Counted from the stretch's first letter, positions 9,406-18,737 are shown. The stretch is 64,000 bases of DNA from Dehalococcoidia bacterium (GCA_003523055.1 DPHC01000014.1:87075-151074); one strand, 5' to 3'. Numbers and translations: made by a program. The notes: generated by a model from the sequence alone, not told the origin.

Positions 9406-11634
9406 TTATATTTGATCAAGAATAGAGTTAAGAGTGTCGCTTGGTCTCATAGCTTTAGAAATAAGTTCTTCATCTGGTAGGTAATATCCTCCGATGTCTA
9501 TTGGTTTTCCTTGAACTTCTATTAATTCTTGAACAATGTTCTCTTGATTCGTAGTGATTTCACGAGCAATCTCAGTAAAAATATTTTGAAGTTCAGGATC
9601 ATCGGTTTGTCGAGAAATTGCTTGTGCCCAATACATAGCTAAATAAAAATGACTTCCGCGGGTGTCTAATTCACTCACACGACGAGATGGCGCGCGACTG
9701 TTTTCTAAGTGATCTCCAATAGCCGTATCTAAGGTTTCAGCTAGAATTTTAGCACGGTTATTGTTGTGGACAGCTGCATAATGTTCGAAAGATGCCACTA
9801 GTGCACAAAATTCACCTAATGAATCCCATCTTAAATGCCCTTCTTCTACGAATTGTTGGACATGCCTAGGCGCCGACCCACCTGCTCCGGTTTCAAACAT
9901 TCCTCCACCTTCGAGTAATGGAACAACTGAAAGCATTTTGGCACTTGTGCCTAATTCTAAAATTGGGAATAAGTCAGTTAGGTAATCTCTGAGTACATTA
10001 CCTGTAACGGATATGGTGTCTTTATTCTCTCTGCATCTTACCAAGGTATAATTCATAGCGTCAACAGGAGACATGATTTGGATGTCTAACCCAGTAGTGT
10101 CATGATTTGGTAGGTATTTTTTTACTTTTTTGATTTGTTCAGCATCGTGTGGGCGATCAGGATCTAGCCAAAATATAGCGGGAGTTCCAGTAATTCTAGC
10201 TCTATTAACAGCCAGCTTCACCCAATCCTCCATTGCCGCATCTTTGGTTTGGCACATCCTGAAAATATCATCTTTTTCAACTGCCTGTTCCATCAGGGTT
10301 GTGCCTGATTCATCTTTAACACGAATAATTCCCTTGCTAGGAGCTTCGAAAGTTTTGTTATGAGATCCGTATTCTTCTGCCTGTGCAGCCATAAGACCTA
10401 CGTTAGAAACACTACCAATTGTTGCTGGGTTAAAAGCTCCATTTTTCTGGCAATCTTCAATGGTTGCTTGATAAATAGTTGCGTAAGATCGGTCAGGTAT
10501 CATCGCAATTGTGTCATGTAATTCATTGTCAGGCCCCCACATACGGCCTCCGTCACGTACAATTACTGGCATCGTTGCATCGATGATCATATCACTTGGT
10601 ACATGTAAGTTTGTTATGCCTCTACTAGAGTTAACCATTCCAAGTTCGGGTCTTACGGTATATACGTTCTGAATGTCCGATTCAATTTCTTTACGCTGGG
10701 TTTCAGGTAAAGATTGTATTTTGGTATACAGCTCGGCAACGCCGTTGTCAGGATTTATACCTAACTCACGAAATACCGTAGAGTGTTTTTCTAATACGTC
10801 TTTATAATATATTGAAACACAGTGGCCAAAAATAATTGGGTCAGAGACCCGCATCATAGTAGATTTTATGTGTAATGAAAGTAAAATACCGTCATTTTTT
10901 GCATTTTCCATTTCTTGAGCATAGAATTTTCTTAGTCCGGTTACGCTCATGGCCGAGCAATCTATTATTTCATTAGCAACCAAAGATATATCGTCTTTTA
11001 GTATGGTTGTATCACCATTTACCGATTCAAATTCAATTACTCCGGAGCCTGATGTTGAAATTGTTACAGATTTTTCGGTTCCGAAGAAGTCGCCATCAGA
11101 CATATGCGCCACGCGAGTTTTAGAAACTTTTGGCCAATCTTGCATCATTGAGTGTGGATTCCTTTTACCATGAGCTTTGACAGCAGTTGGAGCTCTGCGG
11201 TCTGAATTCCCTTCTCGTAGTACGGGATTCACTGCGCTTCCTAACACTTTAGAATAAACAGCTACTATGGCTCGTTCTTCTTCAGTTTTAGGTTCGTCAG
11301 GATAGTTTGGTATGTCATACCCTTTGTCCTGCAGCTCTGCGATAGCTGATTTCAATTGAGGTATAGATGCACTTATGTTGGGGAGTTTTATGATGTTAGC
11401 TATTGGCTCGAAGCAAAGTTCTCCGGCCATTGTTAAATAGTCGGGGATTCTTTGTTCAGTGGTAAGTTTATCAGGAAAATTAGCAATTATTCGTCCTGTT
11501 AATGATATATCCCATTCCTTTAATTCGATACCAGCATGTTTGGTAAATGCTCTAACAATCGGTAACAATGAATATGTTCCTAAAGCGGGTGCTTCGTCAG
11601 TTTTAGTGTAAATAATATAGGATTCGTCTGCCAT
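9406..11634 (-). CDS. icd: Isocitrate dehydrogenase, NADP-dependent, monomeric type
   Basis: Oxidative decarboxylation of isocitrate to 2-oxoglutarate with NADP. The 742-residue length and the sequence from the N-terminal IIYTKTDEAPALGTYSLLP onward match the monomeric class-II enzyme, which is unrelated in length to the 400-residue dimeric form. Conserved segments such as KAHGKRNPHSM, FGTEKS and the GGGMFETGAGGSAPRHVQQ stretch are present. It is the first gene of a three-gene minus-strand unit (icd, mdh, aminotransferase). A promoter candidate lies at 11722-11750. Confidence 0.96.
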   Translation of the reverse strand: MADESYIIYTKTDEAPALGTYSLLPIVRAFTKHAGIELKEWDISLTGRIIANFPDKLTTEQRIPDYLTMAGELCFEPIANIIKLPNISASIPQLKSAIAELQDKGYDIPNYPDEPKTEEERAIVAVYSKVLGSAVNPVLREGNSDRRAPTAVKAHGKRNPHSMMQDWPKVSKTRVAHMSDGDFFGTEKSVTISTSGSGVIEFESVNGDTTILKDDISLVANEIIDCSAMSVTGLRKFYAQEMENAKNDGILLSLHIKSTMMRVSDPIIFGHCVSIYYKDVLEKHSTVFRELGINPDNGVAELYTKIQSLPETQRKEIESDIQNVYTVRPELGMVNSSRGITNLHVPSDMIIDATMPVIVRDGGRMWGPDNELHDTIAMIPDRSYATIYQATIEDCQKNGAFNPATIGSVSNVGLMAAQAEEYGSHNKTFEAPSKGIIRVKDESGTTLMEQAVEKDDIFRMCQTKDAAMEDWVKLAVNRARITGTPAIFWLDPDRPHDAEQIKKVKKYLPNHDTTGLDIQIMSPVDAMNYTLVRCRENKDTISVTGNVLRDYLTDLFPILELGTSAKMLSVVPLLEGGGMFETGAGGSAPRHVQQFVEEGHLRWDSLGEFCALVASFEHYAAVHNNNRAKILAETLDTAIGDHLENSRAPSRRVSELDTRGSHFYLAMYWAQAISRQTDDPELQNIFTEIAREITTNQENIVQELIEVQGKPIDIGGYYLPDEELISKAMRPSDTLNSILDQI

Positions 11635-11721
11635 TAATATTCTCCTAGATTAGTACTTATGCGTAACATTAATCGCGATATATTCATATCCGATTAGGTA
11701 TACTAATCTGCCATTGTCGAT

Positions 11722-11750
11722 ATTATACAGCCGCTAGTAACAGTTGACCA
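11722..11750 (-). promoter_or_regulatory. Candidate promoter of the icd-mdh operon
   Basis: On the minus strand TGGTCA (11745-11750) and TATAAT (11722-11727) are 17 nt apart, in the 116-nt gap upstream of icd. The -10 box is a perfect match and the -35 box matches at four of six positions. Pattern-based inference. Confidence 0.5.
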
Positions 11751-13781
11751 CTATAGATTTAATATTTGTTTTTGTAATAGGCTAGGATTATTAGTTGGAG
11801 ACTGGCAAACATGGTTTTCGCACAGGAAAACTGTAGGTTTATTATCAATTAACGTTTTTCCCTGCAGCAACTGATAATCTTTTATATTATCTACATCAGA
11901 TAATATAACTTTGTTGGGCAAGAAATTAGAGTGTAAGAGTTCAAAGAGGACATCAAAATCTGAGCTCTTATCCCCGTGTAAAATCACGAACTCTTCTCCA
12001 TGAGTAAGATACATGTCAAGGCAACACAACCAGGTTCCAGCTGCTGATGGAGCACGGTTCATAATTGGAACTATGCCTTTTAATGATTTTTCACTTATTG
12101 ACTCATATGACGGATTACCTGTTAATTTGTACAATTTCAATAAAATTTTAGTAGCAGAAGATGCTCCGCAAGGTTGAGCATTGTCAAATATTGTTTTAGG
12201 TCTTGTTAAAATGATTTCTTCTTGAGAGCTTGTATCGTAAAAGCAACCATCTGATTCTTCCCAAAACAATGTACACATTAAATTAGCTATTTCAATGGAT
12301 CTCTGTAAATACTCCTGGTCCAAAGTATTTTCATATAGTGTTAGTAATCCATCGGAAAACAGAGCGTAATCTTCTAATGCACCATGAATTTTAGATACAC
12401 CATCTCGCCAAATTCTGTTTACGTGACCGTTATCAAGTACCAGATTGTTTATTAAAAACTTTGCGTTTTTTTTGGCTATTTCAAGATAATCAGGTCGATT
12501 TAGTACTGTTGCGGCCTCTGATAAAGCCTTTAACATCATACAATTCCAAGATAATATAATTTTATCATCTTTAAATGGAGGTATCCTGTTATAACGATGT
12601 TTCAACAGAATTGAGTTCAGCTGTGAAATTTTGGCCACTGATATGGGATCTTTCTCATTAGGGTCAATTTTTTTATCTCTGATATTAAGTATATTTTTGC
12701 TTTCAAAATTCCCTTCAGGGCTAATTTTGTAATAATCTGCTGCGATTGTTGCTAGGTCTTCAGGCAGAATACCTGTTAATTCATCAAAATCCCATACAAA
12801 ATATTTCCCTTCTATTCCTTCACTATCTGCATCTTGAGAGGAGTAAAATCCTCCTCCGGAATCCAGCATGTCTCTTATTGTGTAATCAATCACCTCTGTA
12901 ACTACAGATTTGTATTTTTCGTTCTTAGTTATTAAATAGGCATTCAGGTATAGCTGAGTTAATAAAGCATTGTCATACAACATTTTCTCGAAATGTGGGA
13001 CGAGCCAAAATGAGTCGGTGGAGTACCGATGAAATCCTCCTCCAATTTGGTCATATATACCACCTTCCATCATGTTATCTAGGGTTTTAATTACCATTTC
13101 TAATGCCGACGAGTCCTTATAAGTTTTAAAATATTGTAATAGGAATTCTAAAGTCATTGGTTGAGGAAATTTTGGAGAAGAACCGAACCCGCCATTTTGG
13201 TAATCAAAATGTTTTTTTAGGGCGGTTGCTGCAGTTTTTAATATTTCTTCTGACAACAATCCATCTTGAGTGGACATTGCCATGTTCTGTTTTATCTGTT
13301 CTGTTATTTGTGAAGTAACTTTTATAATTTCTTCTTGTTTTGTATTGTACGCTTGGGAGATTGACCGGAGCAGAGTTGGGAACCCTGGCATACCATGTCG
13401 ATCTTCTGGGGGGAAATATGTTCCAGAAAAAAAAGGTTGTTGCTCTGGTGTTAAAAATACTGTCATTGGCCACCCACCACTGCCTGTCATCATTTGTACT
13501 GCTTCCATAAATATTGCATCTATGTCGGGTCTTTCTTCTCGGTCAACTTTTATATTGATGAATAAATCATTCATAATAGAAGCAATCTGAGGATTTTCAA
13601 AAGATTCAGCCTCCATTACATGGCACCAATGGCAAGCAGAATACCCAATACTTAATAAAATCGGCTTCTTATCATTTTTGGATTTTTCTAAAGCTTCTGC
13701 CGACCAAGGATACCAATCAACAGGATTGTTAGCATGCTGTAATAAATAAGGACTTGTTTCGTTTATTAACCTATTTGGCAT
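11751..13781 (-). CDS. DUF255 thioredoxin-domain protein (YyaL/spermatogenesis-associated protein 20 type)
   Basis: A 676-residue protein with an N-terminal thioredoxin-like domain (residues about 1-160) and a long alpha-helical region resembling an (alpha/alpha)6 barrel. The redox motif is C50-H-W-C53 in YSACHWCHVME, preceded by the family hallmark PYLLQHANNPVDWYPW. Start ATG at 13781 is chosen because the family begins MPNRLINETSPYLLQHA; a longer frame to 13823 adds 14 unconserved residues. Biochemical function of the family is not settled. It diverges from a selenoprotein gene, with 75 bp between the starts, hinting at shared regulation. Confidence 0.9.
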   Translation of the reverse strand: MPNRLINETSPYLLQHANNPVDWYPWSAEALEKSKNDKKPILLSIGYSACHWCHVMEAESFENPQIASIMNDLFINIKVDREERPDIDAIFMEAVQMMTGSGGWPMTVFLTPEQQPFFSGTYFPPEDRHGMPGFPTLLRSISQAYNTKQEEIIKVTSQITEQIKQNMAMSTQDGLLSEEILKTAATALKKHFDYQNGGFGSSPKFPQPMTLEFLLQYFKTYKDSSALEMVIKTLDNMMEGGIYDQIGGGFHRYSTDSFWLVPHFEKMLYDNALLTQLYLNAYLITKNEKYKSVVTEVIDYTIRDMLDSGGGFYSSQDADSEGIEGKYFVWDFDELTGILPEDLATIAADYYKISPEGNFESKNILNIRDKKIDPNEKDPISVAKISQLNSILLKHRYNRIPPFKDDKIILSWNCMMLKALSEAATVLNRPDYLEIAKKNAKFLINNLVLDNGHVNRIWRDGVSKIHGALEDYALFSDGLLTLYENTLDQEYLQRSIEIANLMCTLFWEESDGCFYDTSSQEEIILTRPKTIFDNAQPCGASSATKILLKLYKLTGNPSYESISEKSLKGIVPIMNRAPSAAGTWLCCLDMYLTHGEEFVILHGDKSSDFDVLFELLHSNFLPNKVILSDVDNIKDYQLLQGKTLIDNKPTVFLCENHVCQSPTNNPSLLQKQILNL

Positions 13782-13804
13782 TTCGTTGTATACCCTCTCT
13801 AATG

Positions 13805-13810
13805 TATAAT
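13805..13810 (+). promoter_or_regulatory. Candidate -10 box upstream of the selenoprotein gene
   Basis: A perfect TATAAT lies 47 nt before the selenoprotein ATG. No good -35 box is found 16-18 nt upstream (TTCGTT at 13782-13787 is the nearest). A clear AGGAG ribosome binding site at 13842-13846 supports translation from the ATG at 13857. Confidence 0.3.
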
Positions 13811-13856
13811 TTAAATATAACACTTTGTATATCTAATAGGCAGGAGTAGAACAAAC

Positions 13857-14411
13857 ATGAAGTCATTCTTTTTAATAATTTTGTTAACGGTGTGTCTTTC
13901 TTGTTCTGTAAACCAAAGTAAAACAAACACATCGGATATTCTATCAAACGATTCAGATGAGGTAACCACTCAGTTCAATGAATCAGATATGATTATTGAT
14001 AAAATAGATGATTTTTCTCTGATGTCAGCAACTGGACAAATAGTGAATAAATCAGAAATGATGAATGAAGGACCGTTTTTTTTATTCTCAACCTCCGAAT
14101 ATTGAGGAACCTGTAAGCGCGAGTTACGCGCATTACACCCTATTGCACAGACTTACCCTGGGGTAAAAATATATGTCATTTCCATGGATTCAAAGGAAAA
14201 TCTAGGTAAAGCGGATCAAAAGAGGATTGAAAAAGGATATACATGGGTGATGTATACCCCAGTAGCCAATGCTTTGGACGTTTTAAATATACATTCGAGA
14301 TCGAACAAACTAGCTGTTAACGCCCAAGGTGAAGTTATTTATAGAGATTCTATAGGTAAGGGTAACGCTGAAGAATGGGAAGAACTGTTTCTGAGGTTGA
14401 GCCGGTCGTAG
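13857..14411 (+). CDS. Selenocysteine-containing redoxin-like lipoprotein (UGA at 14103-14105 read as Sec)
   Basis: One reading frame of 184 residues interrupted only by an in-frame TGA at codon 83. Residues around it read SEY-U83-G-T-C86-KREL, a selenocysteine version of the CxxC motif of TlpA/thioredoxin-like proteins. Both sides are in the same frame and protein-like: upstream is a lipoprotein signal (hydrophobic stretch, then cysteine near residue 16) and an acidic linker; downstream is a redoxin-like segment ending NAQGEVIYRDS. The usual cis-proline before that strand is not evident. A 10-bp hairpin begins 6 nt after the TGA. selA and tRNA-Sec occur in the same window. Substrate is unknown; an extracytoplasmic thiol or peroxide role is inference. 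Confidence 0.9.
14112..14137 (+). promoter_or_regulatory. Bacterial SECIS-like hairpin
   Basis: TGTAA GCGCG (14112-14121) pairs with CGCGC (14127-14131) and TTACA (14133-14137), with one bulged A at 14132 and the loop AGTTA. The 10-bp stem starts 6 nt after the UGA, and the loop G (14123) is 18 nt downstream of the UGA. This is within the spacing known for bacterial SECIS elements, where SelB contacts a loop guanine. Pairing is directly visible; SelB binding is inferred. Confidence 0.85.
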
Positions 14412-14421
14412 AGGCTAGTTT

Positions 14422-16200
14422 TCAGGTTATTGTTTTATGAGAGACTTCCAAATTGATCCTGTTGACTAAATTTTCTATTGGTATTGGACCAAGATTAGTA
14501 CCATCACGTAACCTTACGGATACAGTTTTATCGGCTTCTTCGGAGTCTCCCATTACGATCATGTATGGGATTTTCTGCATTTGGGCGTCTCTTATTTTAG
14601 CGTTCATACGATCACGTCGTGAATCAACATTTGTTCTTACTCCTGCCAGTGTTAATTCATGTTTAACAGTTTCTGCGTAATCTAAATGTCTATCAGAAAT
14701 TGGTATAATGATTGCTTGAACAGGCGAAAGCCAGACTGGGAATGCGCCGCCGTAATGCTCAATTAAAACTCCTATAAATCTTTCTATAGATCCAAATATA
14801 GCCCGGTGTATCATATAAGGTTGAGTCCTGTCACCATTGTCATCTTGGTATACGAGTTTAAATCGTTCTGGTAAATTGAAGTCGAATTGGATAGTTGTGC
14901 ACTGCCAGTCTCTGTCAAGTGCGTCTTTTATATTGATATCTATTTTGGGGCCATAAAATGCCCCTCCACCTCCATCAATGGTATAAGGTAGATTTCTAGA
15001 TTCTATAGCTCTTTTTAATGAATTGGTAGAATGTTCCCACATTTCGACTTCACCGACTGATTTTTCTGGTTTTGTAGATAAGGCTATGGAATAATCCATG
15101 AACCCGAATGCCGACAATAGTTCGAACGTTAGGTCTAACACTTTACCAATTTCATCTTCTATTTGGGATGGAGTGCAAAATATGTGAGCGTCATCTTGGG
15201 TAAATCCACGGACTCTCATTAAGCCATGTAAAACTCCGCTTCTTTCGTATCTGTAGACTGTACCTAACTCGGATAATTTGAGAGGCAATTCTCTATAACT
15301 TCTTAATGATGATTTATAAACCATGATGTGGAATGGGCAATTCATAGGTTTCAAATAATATTGTTGTTCATCAATTTCCATCGGGGCGTACATGTTTTCG
15401 TTGTAAAATCCTAAGTGCCCGCTGGTTTCCCATAAATTAGCTTTCCCTATATGTGGTGAATATACAGGTTCATAATCATGATTAGTGTGCAAATCCCTCC
15501 AATATTGTTCTATGATAGCTCTCAGTCTAGCTCCTTTTGGATTCCATACAGTAAGTCCTGGTCCGATTTCTTCGTGTGTGGAATATAAATCGAGAGCTTT
15601 GCCAAGAGTCCTATGATCTCGTTTTTCTGCTTCAGATAAGTTTGTTAAGTGTTGTTCTAGAGCTTCTTTATTTTCGAACGCTGTTCCGTATATTCTTTGT
15701 AACATTGTATTATTTTCGTTGCCGCGCCAGTACGCTCCAGCTATATTCAGTAATTTAAAGGCTTTTATGTCTTTAGTACTATGAACATGCGGACCTTGGC
15801 ATAAGTCTTCAAATGTTCCGTGCGAAAAAGTAGATATTGCTACTTCTGGGGACAAATTATCGATCAATTCAATTTTGTAAGGTTGGTTATCAAATTTTTC
15901 TAGAGCGGCATTTTTGGCAAGTTCTGTACGTTCAAAAGAATGATTGCTGGCAATGATTTTTTTCATTAAAGATTCAATGGTTTCTAAATCTTCGGGAGTA
16001 AACGGAACGCTTACTTCAAAATCATAATAGAAGCCATCTTTTGTAGCAGGTCCTATCCCGATTTTGGCTTCCGGAAATAGTTGTAAAACAGCGTCTGCCA
16101 TTACATGTGCAGCTGAATGCCGAATTTTTTGGCGGAGTATATCAATTGGATCCTCATCAGAATCTAAAGGTGAAAATTCCAATGTATTATTATCTAACAT
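14422..16200 (-). CDS. thrS: Threonyl-tRNA synthetase lacking the TGS domain
   Basis: Charges tRNA-Thr. At 592 residues it is about 50 shorter than the E. coli enzyme because the N-terminal TGS domain is absent. The protein begins almost directly with the editing domain: HSAAH at 28-32 and the LCQGPH motif supply its metal-type residues. The catalytic class-II core has MNCPFH, RYERSG, RGFTQDDAH and a late HRAIFGSIERF, including the zinc cysteine. A C-terminal anticodon-binding domain follows. Convergent with the selenoprotein gene (10 nt apart) and divergent from prfB. Confidence 0.95.
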   Translation of the reverse strand: MLDNNTLEFSPLDSDEDPIDILRQKIRHSAAHVMADAVLQLFPEAKIGIGPATKDGFYYDFEVSVPFTPEDLETIESLMKKIIASNHSFERTELAKNAALEKFDNQPYKIELIDNLSPEVAISTFSHGTFEDLCQGPHVHSTKDIKAFKLLNIAGAYWRGNENNTMLQRIYGTAFENKEALEQHLTNLSEAEKRDHRTLGKALDLYSTHEEIGPGLTVWNPKGARLRAIIEQYWRDLHTNHDYEPVYSPHIGKANLWETSGHLGFYNENMYAPMEIDEQQYYLKPMNCPFHIMVYKSSLRSYRELPLKLSELGTVYRYERSGVLHGLMRVRGFTQDDAHIFCTPSQIEDEIGKVLDLTFELLSAFGFMDYSIALSTKPEKSVGEVEMWEHSTNSLKRAIESRNLPYTIDGGGGAFYGPKIDINIKDALDRDWQCTTIQFDFNLPERFKLVYQDDNGDRTQPYMIHRAIFGSIERFIGVLIEHYGGAFPVWLSPVQAIIIPISDRHLDYAETVKHELTLAGVRTNVDSRRDRMNAKIRDAQMQKIPYMIVMGDSEEADKTVSVRLRDGTNLGPIPIENLVNRINLEVSHKTIT

Positions 16201-16229
16201 TTCTCATGTCCGTATATTAGGATAACTCG

Positions 16230-16235
16230 ATTATA
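16230..16235 (-). promoter_or_regulatory. Candidate -10 box upstream of thrS
   Basis: TATAAT on the minus strand, 30 nt before the thrS ATG; a second TATAAT lies at 16242-16247. No convincing -35 element or T-box antiterminator was seen in this gap. Confidence 0.3.
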
Positions 16236-16354
16236 ACCTAAATTATATGAATTAATTAGTAGCTTAAGTCTTAATTAGAATACAATTCGTGCCGTATTTA
16301 AGCAGAGATTGATGTGATATCCTATGAATATAACATAGTTAAGTCGGGGAATTG

Positions 16355-17459
16355 ATGGATGAATTGAAAGACAATTGCATACTACTGCAATCTAGAATTT
16401 TAGAAATAGTGGGGCGTCTTTGACGTAGAAAAAAAGCTAAAAAAAATTTCTGAAATCGAGCAGGAATCTTCAGCCAATGATTTTTGGCTTGATCACCCTA
16501 CTGCTAACACTAAAATGCAAGAATTGGCTACTTTGAAAAACACTGTCAATTTCTGGACCGGTCTAAGTGCAAAACTAGAATCTTTGATTGAATTAATTGA
16601 ATTAGCTTTATCTGAAAACGACTTTTCTATTTCCAGTGTGGTCGCATCAGATATTGAAGAAATAAAAAATAGCTTAGAACAAGAAGAATTTAAGCTATTA
16701 TTGTCAGGAGTATACGATATCAGACCAGCGATTTTATCAATTCATGCAGGAGCAGGCGGTACAGACTCGCAAGATTGGGCAGAAATGCTGTTTAAAATGT
16801 ACTCTGGTTGGTGTCAACTTCATGCGAGACCGATCCAAATTTTAAATACTGCATACGGAGAAGATGCTGGATTCCGTTCTGTTACACTGCAGATAGGAGG
16901 GGATTTTGCATTTGGTTATCTGGAAAAAGAAAATGGAGTGCATAGATTAGTAAGGCAGTCTCCATTTGATCCAAGTAATGCAAGACATACATCATTTGCG
17001 GTGGTTGAGGTAATTCCAATGGCGTCTGAAAGCTCTGACCCGCCCATTCGTGCAGAGGACATAAAAATGGATGCTTTTAGATCTAGCGGGCCTGGTGGTC
17101 AAAACGTTCAAAAAGTTGCTTCTGCTGTTAGATTAACCCATTTACCCTCAGGTATTGTGGTGTCTTGCCAAACTGAAAGATCGCAATTTCAAAACCGTGA
17201 ATATGCGATGCGTCTATTAAGTTCTAGATTATTGGCTTTAGAAAAAGAACGTAAAGAAAGAGAGCTTGCTGAACTCAGAGGCGAAAGGATTTCTCCAGAA
17301 TGGGGAAATCAAATTAGAAGTTATGTGTTACATCCCTATAAACAAGTGAAGGATCATCGTACCAATTTCACTAGCAGTGATCCAGTGACAGTTTTGGAAG
17401 GCCATATAGATGATTTTATAAAATCATCTATGGTCCAAATGTTAGGTGAAGCTTCCTAA
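16355..17459 (+). CDS. prfB: Peptide chain release factor 2 with programmed +1 frameshift
   Basis: Terminates translation at UGA and UAA. The first frame starts at ATG 16355 after a GGGGA site and ends at TGA 16421-16423 after 22 codons. Reading continues in the +1 frame from GAC at 16422, giving DVEKKLKKISEIEQE and then a complete RF2. The tripeptide SPF (RQSPFDP) identifies RF2, and GGQ in SSGPGGQNVQ is the catalytic motif. Total about 367 residues, normal for RF2. The frameshift makes RF2 synthesis self-regulated by RF2 abundance, an established mechanism. Gene callers usually start it at 16515, losing the N-terminus. Confidence 0.96.
16411..16424 (+). promoter_or_regulatory. RF2 programmed frameshift site
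   Basis: GGGG (16411-16414), a 3-nt spacer and CTTTGAC (16418-16424). The Shine-Dalgarno-like GGGG, its distance and the slippery CTT before TGA C are the same arrangement as in E. coli prfB. Confidence 0.95.
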
Positions 17460-17496
17460 AACTTTTTACAAATGTACCGTTTAAGAAACTGTTGAC

Positions 17497-17514
17497 AGCG
17501 CTTTGTATGGCGCT
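17497..17514. terminator. Inverted repeat between convergent prfB and ribBA
   Basis: AGCGC and GCGCT flank an 8-nt loop in the 58-nt convergent gap. It could terminate either transcript, but no T-run follows on either strand, so it is only a weak candidate. Confidence 0.3.
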
Positions 17515-17517
17515 ACA

Positions 17518-18723
17518 TTACATGTCTAGAATGTGGCCCATTTTTTCTTTTTTAGTATCCAAATAAGGTAGATTTTCCTCGGTAATGGAGCCTTGTATTG
17601 GGATACGTTCCGTTACCTCGAGGTTGAAGCCGGATAATCCAGCTATTTTTTGCGGGTTATTAGTCAATAATCTTAGTTTAGTGACATTCAAATCATAAAG
17701 AATTTGTGCGCCGATACCATAGTGTCTTAGATCACTGTCGAATCCTAGTTTTTTATTCGCTTCTATTGTATCTAACCCGGTATCTTGCAAAGAGTAAGCT
17801 TTAATTTTGTTATGAAGTCCAATGCCACGACCTTCTTGTCTCATGTATAAAAACACACCTCTGCCTTCTTTCCCAATTAATTCAAGAGATTTTTCAATTT
17901 GTTCACCACAGTCACAGCGTAAGCTGCCTAATGATTCTCCAGTCAAACAAGCGCTGTGCACTCTTGTGAGAATTTCATCTCCTGCTTCCCATTCTCCGAT
18001 TGTTAAAGCCACATGTTCACCTGGTTCTACGGTACTCTCATATCCTATAATTTTGAATTCTCCATATTTGGTTGGCATTTTGGCTTCCGCTACTTTGTTA
18101 ATGAGATTTTCAGTTCCTCTTCTGTAAGCTATTATTTGTGCGATGCTTAGAATTTTTATACCATGTTGTTCTGAAAATGTTTCCAAATCATTCATTCTGG
18201 ACATTGTGCCATCTTCATTCATTATTTCGCATATCATGCCAGCAGGGTACAACTTTGACAGCTTGCAAAGGTCTATTGTAGCTTCGGTATGCCCTGCCCG
18301 AGCTAATACTCCACCGGGGTTGGCTCGTAACGGGAATAGATGACCTGGTTTAATAAAATCGGTTGAAACCGTATCAGAATCAATTAAAGCTTTAACTGTA
18401 GCAGCTCTATCCTGAGCTGATATACCTGTTTCGGTATTGACTTTGTGGTCTACAGAGACAGTGAATGCAGTAGCTGCTGGCCCGTCCCATACATCTGGAT
18501 TAGACATAAGTGGAAGGTTTAGCTCATCTAATCTAGCACCTTCCATTGGGATACATACGAGCCCTCTAGCATGAGTTACCATAAAGTTTACTGCGGTGGA
18601 ATTTACGAATTCAGCGGCCATTAATAAGTCGCCTTCGTTTTCTCTATTTTCGTCATCTACGACTATAAGCATTTTGCCGGCTTGTAAGTCTTTGATACCC
18701 TCTTCCATGCTACAAAGAGTCAT
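17518..18723 (-). CDS. ribBA: Bifunctional 3,4-dihydroxy-2-butanone 4-phosphate synthase / GTP cyclohydrolase II
   Basis: Supplies both precursors of riboflavin. The 401-residue protein has an N-terminal DHBP synthase domain (about 1-200) with DDENRENEGDLLMAAEFVN, and a C-terminal GTP cyclohydrolase II domain. The latter has zinc cysteines in SACLTGESLGSLRCDCG and the segment EGRGIGLHNKIKAY. It is the last gene of a minus-strand run ribD, ribE, ribBA, 14 nt after ribE. ribH (lumazine synthase) does not follow, because convergent prfB is next. Confidence 0.96.
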   Translation of the reverse strand: MTLCSMEEGIKDLQAGKMLIVVDDENRENEGDLLMAAEFVNSTAVNFMVTHARGLVCIPMEGARLDELNLPLMSNPDVWDGPAATAFTVSVDHKVNTETGISAQDRAATVKALIDSDTVSTDFIKPGHLFPLRANPGGVLARAGHTEATIDLCKLSKLYPAGMICEIMNEDGTMSRMNDLETFSEQHGIKILSIAQIIAYRRGTENLINKVAEAKMPTKYGEFKIIGYESTVEPGEHVALTIGEWEAGDEILTRVHSACLTGESLGSLRCDCGEQIEKSLELIGKEGRGVFLYMRQEGRGIGLHNKIKAYSLQDTGLDTIEANKKLGFDSDLRHYGIGAQILYDLNVTKLRLLTNNPQKIAGLSGFNLEVTERIPIQGSITEENLPYLDTKKEKMGHILDM

Positions 18724-18737
18724 ATTATTCCTACCTT

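Noticed and set aside
13204..13473. Other long frames inside or opposite real genes, such as the one inside the DUF255 gene
   Set aside because: They overlap well-supported genes in other frames, lack ribosome binding sites and have no recognisable family.
16201..16354. T-box leader upstream of thrS
   Set aside because: No conserved T-box core or antiterminator was found in the 154-nt gap.
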